Positions 57,138-64,000 of a stretch of DNA of 64,000 bases are shown one piece after another. The translations under genes and the position numbers were made by a program. The stretch comes from Mangrovibacter phragmitis (GTDB lineage: Bacteria; Pseudomonadota; Gammaproteobacteria; Enterobacterales; Enterobacteriaceae). Location: positions 186,001 to 250,000 of the forward strand of contig NZ_LYRP01000033.1 in NCBI RefSeq assembly GCF_001655675.1, given 5' to 3'. Numbering within the stretch: position 1 is the first letter of the stretch; every line of letters starts with the position of its first letter. Below the pieces are notes generated by a model, which saw only the letters and a program-made list of their open reading frames with translations, ran no database searches and was not told where the DNA came from.

Positions 57138-58512
57138 CCCTGAAACATTGCTGGTGGTGGATGACGACCCGGGGCATCGCATCATGTTGATTACCTTACT
57201 CAGTGAGTGGGGTTACCAGGTTCAGGGCGCGGAAGATGGCGCAACCGCAGTTCGTCTGTGTCATGAAACCCCTTTCGACCTGGTACTGATGGATATCCGC
57301 ATGGCCGGGCTTAATGGTATTGAAGCTTTAACGCAAATCAAAGCCTGGAACCCGGCAATTATTGTGCTCATCATGACCGCCTGGGCTAATACCGAAACAG
57401 CCGTTTCAGCAATGAAAGCGGGTGCCTGGGACTACCTCACCAAGCCGCTCGATTTTGATGAACTGAAAATGACCATTGAGCGGGCACTGGATCATGTAGC
57501 GCTGAGTAGTGAGAACCAGCAACTGCGTGATGTACTGGCAACCCATCTTCAGCTACAGGAAGGCATGGTGGCCCGCAGCGATGCCATGCGCCAGGTGATG
57601 AACCTGGTACAGGCTGTTGCTCCCAGTGAAGCAACTGTATTGATTGGCGGTGAATCAGGAACCGGTAAAGAGCGCATAGCCCGCCTGATTCATGACAACA
57701 GCCCCCGGCGTAACGGGCCGTTTATCGCCATTAACTGCGGCGCGCTGAGTGAAACTTTGCTGGAATCTGAATTGTTTGGCCACGTCAAAGGCGCTTTTAC
57801 CGGGGCAGAAAAAGCGCGTCCGGGCCGCTTTGCCGCGGCAAACAAAGGTACGTTATTTCTGGATGAAATTGGCGAAATGCCATTGCCCATGCAGGTTAAG
57901 TTACTGCGTGTGATTCAGGAGCGTGAAGTACAGCGCCTTGGCGAAGACCAGCCGCAGAAGATTGATGTGCGGTTGTTAGCGGCAACCAACCGTGATTTGC
58001 AGGACCGGGTGGCGACCGGCGAATTTCGCCAGGACTTGTGGTATCGCCTGAACGTAGTCTCGATTACCTTGCCGCCATTGCGCGAGCGCGTGGAGGATAT
58101 TCCGTTATTAGCTGATGCTTTTCTTACCCGGTTTGCCAGGCGCAATGGCAAACAACTCAAAGGATTTACCCCGCAGGCAATGGACTGTATGTTGAAATAC
58201 CGCTGGCCGGGCAATATTCGTGAACTGGAAAATGCAGTGGAACGCGCGGTGGTACTGGCAATAGGCGACTATGTGGGTTTGCAGGTACTGCCACCTACGC
58301 TGAATCCGGGTGATGACCAGGAACCTTCGCCACTGGTGTTTGATGATATGTCCCTTGAAGAGATAGAACAGGCGGCGATAGCCCGTATGCTGGAAGTGAC
58401 CGGGGGCAATAAAAGTGAGGCGGCCCGCCGCCTGGGGATCACCCGCAAAACCCTGCACCAGAAAATTTCCCGTGGTACAGGGGAGAGTGGACCGGGCTCT
58501 TCATCAGCATAA
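57127..58512 (+). CDS. zraR: Sigma-54-dependent response regulator ZraR
   Basis: A 461-residue NtrC-family activator. The receiver domain has Asp54-like phosphorylation site LVLMDIRMAG, followed by the AAA+ domain with Walker A GGESGTGKE, the sigma-54 contact GAFTGA, and Walker B GTLFLDEIGE; the C-terminal Fis-type helix-turn-helix is NKSEAARRLGITRKTLHQKI. The start at 57127 overlaps the zraS end by 11 bases and has GGAG upstream. It is expected to activate the zraP promoter and its own operon from the dyad at 55307. Confidence 0.94.
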   Translation: MKNNPETLLVVDDDPGHRIMLITLLSEWGYQVQGAEDGATAVRLCHETPFDLVLMDIRMAGLNGIEALTQIKAWNPAIIVLIMTAWANTETAVSAMKAGAWDYLTKPLDFDELKMTIERALDHVALSSENQQLRDVLATHLQLQEGMVARSDAMRQVMNLVQAVAPSEATVLIGGESGTGKERIARLIHDNSPRRNGPFIAINCGALSETLLESELFGHVKGAFTGAEKARPGRFAAANKGTLFLDEIGEMPLPMQVKLLRVIQEREVQRLGEDQPQKIDVRLLAATNRDLQDRVATGEFRQDLWYRLNVVSITLPPLRERVEDIPLLADAFLTRFARRNGKQLKGFTPQAMDCMLKYRWPGNIRELENAVERAVVLAIGDYVGLQVLPPTLNPGDDQEPSPLVFDDMSLEEIEQAAIARMLEVTGGNKSEAARRLGITRKTLHQKISRGTGESGPGSSSA

Positions 58513-58585
58513 GCATGGTGTTTATCTGCTCACTGTGGCCCGGTATAGTACCAGGCCATTACTAACCTGTTTCTGCGAGAGAACC

Positions 58586-58867
58586 ATGGCACGACCGAAA
58601 ATACCCCGTAATATCTGCGGGTGCCCGGCAAACAGTTGCTTTAAGCCTAACGGTATCCCAATGAACAGCCTGGAACGGGTGGCAATGGGTGCAGATGAGT
58701 TTGAGGCAATGCGTCTGGTTGACCTTAACGGCATGCAACAACTGGAAGCCGCAGCAGTAATGCAGGTGTCACGGCAAACGTTGGCAAACCTGGTGAAACG
58801 TGCGCGCGCCAAAGTGGCAGACTGCCTGGTAAATGGCAAAGCGCTGGATCTTGCGGGCCGCGACTGA
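58586..58867 (+). CDS. DUF134 DNA-binding protein
   Basis: A 93-residue protein of the DUF134 family. The N-terminus MARPKIPRNICGCPANSCFK carries three cysteines that may bind metal. The C-terminal half contains a sigma-like helix-turn-helix (QQLEAAAVMQVSRQTLANLV). The start at 58586 is preferred for its purine-rich ribosome site (GCGAGAGAA). It is 73 bases downstream of zraR and directly upstream of the NifX-like gene, whose promoter has a repeated operator. It is probably the regulator of that gene. Confidence 0.88.
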   Translation: MARPKIPRNICGCPANSCFKPNGIPMNSLERVAMGADEFEAMRLVDLNGMQQLEAAAVMQVSRQTLANLVKRARAKVADCLVNGKALDLAGRD

Positions 58868-58907
58868 CTCAGTGCCAGACTTCACCCTGTAACGGATTTT
58901 TCAGTAA

Positions 58908-58955
58908 TTGGCATATGCCATTAATAGTGCTATATATGGCATATGCTATTAATGG
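58908..58955 (+). promoter_or_regulatory. Promoter with duplicated palindromic operator
   Basis: A sigma-70-like promoter, TTGGCA (58908-58913), 17-base spacer, TATATA (58931-58936), overlaps two copies of GGCATATGCYATTAATRG (58910-58927 and 58938-58955), 28 bases apart. The first copy contains the perfect palindrome TGGCATATGCCA. Also CCATTAATAG (58918-58927) and CTATTAATGG (58946-58955) are exact inverse complements. Layout implies cooperative repression; the DUF134 protein encoded just upstream is the candidate binder. Confidence 0.8.
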
Positions 58956-58993
58956 CGTACGGCCAGACCTGCGCCCTTACTGAGGACTCCACC

Positions 58994-59542
58994 ATGACAA
59001 TTGCTATTCCCTGCCTGAAAGGGCAGTTATCTCCCCACTTCACCAAAGCAGACTCATTTGCGCTTTACACGGACCAGGGCGAAAAACTGGGTGAATTTAC
59101 CAATCCGGCTTTTGATGAGAGCAGTTGCGAAGCAAAACGCGCACTGTTCAGCACGTTGCAGAGTAAACAGGTGACCTGCATTGTGGTGCGTAATATAGGC
59201 CAGCATATGCTGGGCAAACTACTGGATGCCGGTATGCGTGTATTGCAGGCAACTACGCGCGATATCCCGGCAACACTGGCACTGTTGGTAACCAATAACG
59301 CAGAAATGGTGCAGCTGACAACAGCTGAACAAGGCCGGCCATCGCGGCACCATGGAGAACACCACGGCCAGTGTGAACAGGCTCAGGGCCACCACGGCGC
59401 AGGCCATGCCTGTTGCCATGATCAACATGCCGGGAAACATCATGAGCAAGGAGCAATGAATGTGACGGGTATTGCCCGCTCATGTTGCGGTGGGCACCAG
59501 CATAATGGTGGTCAGTGTGGTCGCCATCACCAACATAACTGA
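58994..59542 (+). CDS. NifX/DIMC-domain protein with His/Cys-rich tail
   Basis: A 182-residue protein. Residues 1-110 form a dinitrogenase-iron-molybdenum-cofactor (NifX/NafY-type) domain: MTIAIPCLKGQLSPHFTKAD, VRNIGQHMLGKLLDAG. After residue 115 comes a tail very rich in His, Cys, Gly and Gln, such as RHHGEHHGQCEQAQGHHGAG and CCGGHQHNGGQCGRHHQHN. No nif gene is near, so nitrogenase assembly is not its job; a metal-binding or Fe-S/Mo carrier role is inferred. The ATG at 58994 follows GAGGA. It ends the zra-DUF134 block. Confidence 0.85.
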   Translation: MTIAIPCLKGQLSPHFTKADSFALYTDQGEKLGEFTNPAFDESSCEAKRALFSTLQSKQVTCIVVRNIGQHMLGKLLDAGMRVLQATTRDIPATLALLVTNNAEMVQLTTAEQGRPSRHHGEHHGQCEQAQGHHGAGHACCHDQHAGKHHEQGAMNVTGIARSCCGGHQHNGGQCGRHHQHN

Positions 59543-59618
59543 TCATCAGGGTTGTTTGGTACGCTCCCCGGCGAAAACCATCTTTACGCCATCTGTCCGT
59601 TTTGAGCCTGTTGCCACT

Positions 59619-59653
59619 AAATGCCACTGTCCGTCACACTGACAGTGGCATTT
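59619..59653. terminator. Bidirectional terminator-like hairpin
   Basis: Perfect 13-base arms AAATGCCACTGTC (59619-59631) and GACAGTGGCATTT (59641-59653) with a nine-base loop, lying between the convergent NifX-like gene and the putative effector gene. Confidence 0.85.
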
Positions 59654-59703
59654 CAAACGATATACTTCACAACCACAAACTTACAACACGGGGGCAGAAC
59701 AGG

Positions 59704-60642
59704 TTAAAGCCGGTTAACGACCTGTTGCAGAACAAGCATATTGGTTCTGTTCAGTATCCGTTCGCCACCGCGCATGGATGTAACAGAGATATGCCAGCCC
59801 GCATGCTCATCCTGTGGCAGAATTTTGGCGCTGATATCGTAGTTTGCGTTAGCAAAATCCTCTGTGATTAAACTTTGTATCGGGGTAAGGTTGGTGCGCA
59901 CCAATTGGTTCTCTGAACCAGCAGAATAACGTAACGGATGGGAACCCATCTCATCGTTCAGCGCTTTTTCCGCTTTTTCGCTATCTTTTAATACCTTGCC
60001 ATACAGTCCCTGAAAAAAATCATTCAGTTTATTTCTCAGTTTGGCAACAGACTTTATGGTTTCAAGAAAATCTTTATTTGTCGCAATTTGTACATCTGAG
60101 AAGTTATTGCGCAACAGAGCCATTGCCCCGGATGCCAGGCCGGTTGCACCTAAAGAAGATAAGGCATAACGGGCAGCGATAACGGAAAGAGATGAACCGG
60201 TTTGTGTTGCCGCGATTACGGCAGTGCCCGCACCGAAAGTCGCCAGTCCACCAAGACCAGCCAGTACTTTGCCTGCTATATCGTAATAACTTTTCGTCTG
60301 ATCCCGGTAGATATTACCGCCATAGCCATACATATGAGCTGGTGATGTTCGGAAGCGCTCAAAAAAATCAGGGTTACTGCGCATCGTGATATTACGACGG
60401 TCAACACCCGTTAATGATTCCAGCTCATACTCTTCATCACGTTGCCGCCTGCCCGGTGTTCTGCAGGCGGAAAGTAACTGTGTATAGCAGTCCATGATGG
60501 AGCGTTCTGAACCGTTTTCAAACTGATGCAATGTGTCATTATCCAGTTCATTAACGAACGCGATGATAATATGCATCTGAGCTGCATTAAACCGCGATGT
60601 GTCAGAGACGACAGTATTTATCTCGGAGGTTATATCTGCCAT
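59704..60642 (-). CDS. Candidate T6SS effector encoded after hcp
   Basis: A 312-residue protein of no recognised family. Residues 1-120 are soluble, with Cys52 and Cys60. Residues about 123-176 form a long glycine/alanine-rich hydrophobic hairpin: AGKVLAGLGGLATFGAGTAV, then SLSVIAARYALSSLGATGL, like the glycine-zipper segments of pore-forming toxins. Then helices with DFLETIKSVAKLRNKLNDFF and a beta-rich C-terminus. The ATG lies 20 bases after the hcp stop, with GGAG upstream, so the two genes are co-transcribed. Function as a membrane-active effector is inference from the position and the hydrophobic hairpin. No immunity gene follows. Confidence 0.6.
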   Translation of the reverse strand: MADITSEINTVVSDTSRFNAAQMHIIIAFVNELDNDTLHQFENGSERSIMDCYTQLLSACRTPGRRQRDEEYELESLTGVDRRNITMRSNPDFFERFRTSPAHMYGYGGNIYRDQTKSYYDIAGKVLAGLGGLATFGAGTAVIAATQTGSSLSVIAARYALSSLGATGLASGAMALLRNNFSDVQIATNKDFLETIKSVAKLRNKLNDFFQGLYGKVLKDSEKAEKALNDEMGSHPLRYSAGSENQLVRTNLTPIQSLITEDFANANYDISAKILPQDEHAGWHISVTSMRGGERILNRTNMLVLQQVVNRL

Positions 60643-60662
60643 AGCGGGATCTCCGGCATTGA

Positions 60663-61145
60663 TTAAAGTTCTTTATTCTGTTTGATATCCCAGCCAGATG
60701 AGGTTTCTGCACCTTTTGTACCCTGAGTAGATTGTTCCCAGTAATGCAGATTGACTTTAGATGCCTGAAACAGGTAATTCACCATAACTGTGTCGGTATG
60801 GCCCACGCCGCTGAAACTGGTTTTGGTAACCAGAACATCTTCAAGAACAATACGGGAATACTCAATTTGCGAACCACCGGCTTTGCAAATTGACAACTCA
60901 ACTTTACTGACATGTTTACCATTGGCGCAGAATTTAAGAATGGTCGGTGTTGCTTTATCTATTAATGCCTGTACTGAAAGGTCCTGGAAATTAACTTTCC
61001 CCGCACCGCCACCGCCACCCACACTCATATTACCCGGCTGTTCCGCTGCCCAGTTAAATGACAATACATCAATCCAGCTGGAGTGATTTGAATCTTTAGA
61101 TTCACCAGTTACACCATCAACCTTTAAATACATATCAATAGCCAT
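60663..61145 (-). CDS. hcp: Type VI secretion tube protein Hcp
   Basis: A 160-residue Hcp1-family protein. MAIDMYLKVDGVTGESKDSN, a glycine-rich loop (NMSVGGGGGAGKVNFQDLSV) and the C-terminal VMVNYLFQASKVNLHYWEQ agree with Hcp tube proteins. AGGAA lies seven bases before ATG 61145. There are no other T6SS structural genes in the window, so this is an orphan copy. It is upstream of the candidate effector in one operon. A palindrome TGCACAGTGCA is at 61340-61350 in its upstream region. Confidence 0.92.
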   Translation of the reverse strand: MAIDMYLKVDGVTGESKDSNHSSWIDVLSFNWAAEQPGNMSVGGGGGAGKVNFQDLSVQALIDKATPTILKFCANGKHVSKVELSICKAGGSQIEYSRIVLEDVLVTKTSFSGVGHTDTVMVNYLFQASKVNLHYWEQSTQGTKGAETSSGWDIKQNKEL

Positions 61146-61366
61146 ATGAAATTCCTATATTAAATGCTTTAAGAATGGGTGGTCAGCCATTAACTCTAGA
61201 GTAAATTTCGGCGATTTGAGTGAATTAATCGTGACATAATGAAAACTGAGAATAATCTTACTCTTTGGTGTGTTAAGTATCACTTCAGACATAAATTCCA
61301 GTGAGATACAAGGGTGTTTACTTTTGGATATATTTGCTTTGCACAGTGCATAATAAAATTGTTGCA

Positions 61367-61381
61367 GGCCGCTGAGCGGCC
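61367..61381 (-). terminator. Terminator-like hairpin after mscS-family gene
   Basis: GGCCGCT-G-AGCGGCC, seven-base perfect arms, lies 63-77 bases after the stop of the MscS-family gene on the minus strand and is followed by a weak T-rich tract (CAATTTTATT). Confidence 0.6.
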
Positions 61382-61443
61382 CGGGTTTATGCACCATGCC
61401 AGGGAAAAGGCATGTCCGTTTGTTCTGTATATTTTCCCAGCTA

Positions 61444-62532
61444 TTAATCGTGGTCTTGTTGCGTTACTGAATCTGTTGAGTTGTTCAGTGTCGCCCGTAC
61501 ATGCGGAAGGCTCTGCGGGTAATTTTGCTGAATAAATTCAATCATTTTTTCCCGTACATAACAGCGTAAGTCCCAGGCTGTAGGGGAGTTTTGTGCAGTC
61601 ATTAATAACCTGATTGTCATGGTTTTTTCAGTAGTATCAGTAACCTGGAGTACCTGGGTCTGTTGATCCCAGAGCTTTGTTTCACTGAGTACTTTTTCAA
61701 AATGTTTGCGCAGGGGTTCCAGTGGCATCGAGTAATCCACGTAAAGAAATACAGAACCTAATATTTGTGCATTATTGCGTGTCCAGTTCTGAAAGGCATT
61801 TTCAGTAAAATAGGTAATAGGCAGCACCAGCCGGCGCAAATCCCAGATACGCACCACAACATAAGTCAGGTTTATTTCCTCAATCCAGCCCCATTCCTTT
61901 TCTACCACCACCGCATCGTCAATTTTTATTGGTTGGGTAAAGGCTATCTGAATGCCGGCAAACAGATTGACCAGTGATTTCTGTAGAGCAAAGCCTATGA
62001 TAATTCCTGCCACTCCGGCACCCGCCAGAATTGTCGTGCCAAATTTTCGGACACCAGGGAAACTGAGTAAAATCAAAGAAAGGCAGAATAACACCAGCAG
62101 TACAATAGCAACTTTCTTAACATATATTATTTGTGTGCGGATCTTACGGGCGCGCAGATTATTCGAAAGGTTAATGTCATAGCGTATGAACAACATATCC
62201 TGAACGACATTTGTCAGGCGAATTAAAACGGAACAAAATGATAATATAATAAATATATTGGCAGTTGATGTAATCAGGTTAAGGACGTTTGTGGGGATAT
62301 TGATATAATGAACCCCAACATTGATTAATAGTAAGGGGAGGAACAGAAACATGGAGCCACGCAGATGCTTCTCCAGTGATTTGAAGAGCTTCCTGTCGCG
62401 TTTCTGCCAGTAACGGATGACCCGGAGAAGTATAAACCGGGCCAGAAAACCTACTGCGAATGAGAGCGTGACCAGCAATAAAGCAGGTACCCATGATGGA
62501 GCGTCAGATAACTCAATAAATAACAATTGCAT
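61444..62532 (-). CDS. MscS-family mechanosensitive channel protein
   Basis: A 362-residue inner-membrane protein with five helices (about residues 14-36, 53-75, 82-106, 137-157, 160-185). The pore helix reads TTILAGAGVAGIIIGFALQK, followed by LVNLFAGIQIAF and a beta domain with VEKEWGWIEEINLTY in place of the usual ERP-type motif. This puts it in a distant MscS branch. The ATG at 62532 has a better-spaced AAGGGAA than the one three bases earlier. The specific role is unknown. Confidence 0.87.
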   Translation of the reverse strand: MQLLFIELSDAPSWVPALLLVTLSFAVGFLARFILLRVIRYWQKRDRKLFKSLEKHLRGSMFLFLPLLLINVGVHYINIPTNVLNLITSTANIFIILSFCSVLIRLTNVVQDMLFIRYDINLSNNLRARKIRTQIIYVKKVAIVLLVLFCLSLILLSFPGVRKFGTTILAGAGVAGIIIGFALQKSLVNLFAGIQIAFTQPIKIDDAVVVEKEWGWIEEINLTYVVVRIWDLRRLVLPITYFTENAFQNWTRNNAQILGSVFLYVDYSMPLEPLRKHFEKVLSETKLWDQQTQVLQVTDTTEKTMTIRLLMTAQNSPTAWDLRCYVREKMIEFIQQNYPQSLPHVRATLNNSTDSVTQQDHD

Positions 62533-62535
62533 CAT

Positions 62536-62895
62536 TTTCCCTTATATCTGCTAACGACAATTGTTGTCAGCTAAGCCGCCAAAATCAGTAACCGTTGTCT
62601 TCTTGCTTAACTGAGGAAGACATAATCGTGCAAATAAGTTTATGAAAAATTGAGGTAACTGGCTTACTACTCGGATAAATCACGTTTGCGTAAACCAGTT
62701 TTCATGAGTAAATTTTTTCTAACTTACTGAAATTATGCGGAAAATTAATGTGCTCATTTGGTCGTAACTCTGTACAAAAACCTGCCGGTACTGCCCGTAT
62801 GGGAGGAGTGCATAGTATGGGGCGTGGGGATCATGGGAGGTAAGTCGGCCCTGACCTGATAATGCACCCGGGCCGACATTTGACTGGGAGAATGC
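62536..62895. other. Intergenic region with hairpin
   Basis: About 360 bases. A stem GTCGGCCC (62844-62851) with GGGCCGAC (62870-62877) lies 18 bases after the acyltransferase stop on the minus strand and may terminate it. No gene is seen in the rest. Confidence 0.55.
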
Positions 62896-63348
62896 TTAAA
62901 GCAATCGCAAAAGTTTTGCCGGGTTCCCCGCATAAATCCCTTTAACCAGTACAGGTTTAGTGACTACGCTACCGGCACCAATAACCGCGCCACTGCAAAT
63001 TTCTGTGGTCAGAATCGTTGCTCCGCTACCCACCGTAACTGCATTGCCTAATACAATCTGAATCCAGTTTTCAGCACAGGAATCAGGGCCACCCGTTTTG
63101 AACAGGTCATTAGCGAAAGTAACGCCATGGCCGATAAAACAGTCATCTCCCAGCGTAACATTTTCACAAATAAAGGTATGAGACTGAATTCTGCTTCTGT
63201 TGCCAATCACACAGCCTTTTTGAATTTCGACAAATGGTCCGATAAAGACGTCGTCACCCAATGTGCACTGATAAATATTGACAGGTGTTACTACCCTGAT
63301 ATTTTCGCCTTCAATGACATCACGTATACCACTTGCAAATACTTTCAT
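62896..63348 (-). CDS. Hexapeptide-repeat acyltransferase
   Basis: A 150-residue left-handed beta-helix protein related to sugar-nucleotide N-acetyltransferases such as WlbB/FdtC. Repeats include TLGDDVFIGPFVEIQKGCVIG, VTLGDDCFIGHGVTFAND (candidate catalytic His) and GAVIGAGSVVTKPV, then the cap GIYAGNPAKLLRLL. ATG 63348 has GGGAT upstream; the ten-codon longer start is not supported. No sugar pathway genes are near, so the acceptor is unknown. Confidence 0.82.
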   Translation of the reverse strand: MKVFASGIRDVIEGENIRVVTPVNIYQCTLGDDVFIGPFVEIQKGCVIGNRSRIQSHTFICENVTLGDDCFIGHGVTFANDLFKTGGPDSCAENWIQIVLGNAVTVGSGATILTTEICSGAVIGAGSVVTKPVLVKGIYAGNPAKLLRLL

Positions 63349-63675
63349 AGTTATCCCAGATGAACAAAGGTGTTTCAAGAATAGCGCGCAGAAGCCTGTT
63401 GGTTATTTTTCAGAATCCTGCGCTCGTAATTTTTACCTTGTGCCGCCAACTAAGGCGATACTGGTCGCCAGAGTGCACAACTGACCAACACAAACACCAT
63501 ACCTGACGCACAAATGACCTGTCTCATTCGTTGCCATCCTTCATTACTGTGCGGGGCTTCATACAACGGCTGATATAAAGTGTTAACCAGAGATAATTAC
63601 TGACGTTTATCATCAGCCGTTGGCAAGTGAATGTAACACCGCCGTGAGCCGTTACGCATTGCCTGGCAGAAAAAG
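63349..63675. other. Intergenic region, nothing recognised
   Basis: About 330 bases between the acyltransferase gene and the YrhK-like gene; no coding region, terminator or known site is recognised. Confidence 0.5.
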
Positions 63676-63930
63676 TTAATTTCTCGCATAAGCTTTTCGA
63701 ACATGAATGAGTTCAGCAAGAGTGATGGCTGGCCTTAGCATCAACTGCATGCTGCCAACCACAAATAGCCATGTTCCGTCAGTCATCAGGGCGTCATAGA
63801 AGAAGAAAATACTGCCAATCAGAAACCATAACGCTATCAGTAAATCGTTTAATGCGCCTAACGCCCGGTAACGCCGTTTGATAATGATATGCTCGGCACC
63901 GAAGTCTATTTCTGCTTCTCGCTTTCGCAT
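63676..63930 (-). CDS. YrhK-domain membrane protein
   Basis: An 84-residue protein with two hydrophobic helices (about 27-46 and 52-72). IIIKRRYRALGALNDLLIALWFLIGSIFFF is the YrhK-family signature; E. coli YrhK is about 96 residues. The basic/acidic N-terminus (MRKREAEIDFGAEH) is cytosolic. Function unknown. The upstream part of its transcription unit, if any, lies near the window end. Confidence 0.85.
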   Translation of the reverse strand: MRKREAEIDFGAEHIIIKRRYRALGALNDLLIALWFLIGSIFFFYDALMTDGTWLFVVGSMQLMLRPAITLAELIHVRKAYARN

Positions 63931-64000
63931 CTATCCCCCACGCTTAATTGCTTTGATTGTCTTAATAAAATTACACTCTGATTGCGAGTGTTTCTGACTC

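Noticed and set aside
61155..61397. An 80-codon minus-strand frame directly upstream of hcp
   Set aside because: Its first codons lie in the terminator-like hairpin of the MscS-family gene, no ribosome site precedes the ATG, and the internal ATG at 61292 gives only 45 residues with no recognisable fold. More likely the hcp 5' untranslated region.

Overview
The window is chromosomal DNA from a member of the Enterobacteriaceae that is close to, but is not, E. coli. From base 1 to about 33,300 the gene order follows the E. coli mscK-to-argU segment almost gene for gene: mscK, rsmS, priC, ybaN, apt, dnaX, ybaB, recR, htpG, adk, hemH, gsk, fsr, ybaK, ybaP, copA, cueR, ybbJ, qmcA, cnoX, ybbO, tesA, ybbA, ybbP, purK, purE, lpxH, ppiB, cysS, ybcJ, folD, argU. 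E. coli genes that would be expected here but are absent include aes, ybaL, ushA and the rhsD region; a general porin gene occupies the ybbP-purK junction. The genus cannot be fixed from this sequence alone.

The conserved half carries well-preserved control elements: the dnaX -1 frameshift cassette (tau/gamma), a copA -1 slippery site predicting the 70-residue chaperone CopA(Z), a sigma-32 promoter before htpG, a CueR-type promoter before copA, a PurR box before purE, and the small RNA gene chiX between ybaK and ybaP.

At argU (tRNA-Arg, anticodon TCT) the order changes. The 3' end of the tRNA is followed by a decayed tyrosine-integrase C-terminus, the scar of an integrated element. The following ~9 kb (33.3-42.2 kb) is accessory DNA: a CGNR/ABATE regulator divergent from a broken alpha/beta hydrolase and a VOC protein, a family 2 glycosyltransferase, a 54-residue two-CXXC peptide, a MocR-type regulator divergent from an AhpD-like protein, a GlxA-type AraC regulator, an SDR and a Tat-exported DJ-1/PfpI protein. 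Regulators sit beside single small redox or detoxification enzymes, which suggests reactive small molecules as a theme, but no substrate can be named.

From 42.7 kb on, the content is a mosaic: an MFS carboxylate/sugar-acid-type permease, nudI, a DUF2254 membrane protein, a second MFS transporter, a maltose-acetyltransferase-like enzyme, the Fur-box-preceded siderophore receptor gene fiu with ybiX, a triple-PAS diguanylate cyclase, and a small exported Cys-containing protein. Next is a metal-stress block: zraP divergent from an enlarged zraS and zraR, with a sigma-54 promoter for zraP, followed by a DUF134 regulator and a dinitrogenase-cofactor-family (NifX-like) protein with a long His/Cys tail and a striking repeated operator. 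The end of the window has an orphan T6SS hcp paired with a candidate membrane-active effector, an MscS-family channel, a hexapeptide acyltransferase and a YrhK-like protein. The DUF134/NifX-like pair and the hcp-effector pair are the most interesting candidates for little-described biology.
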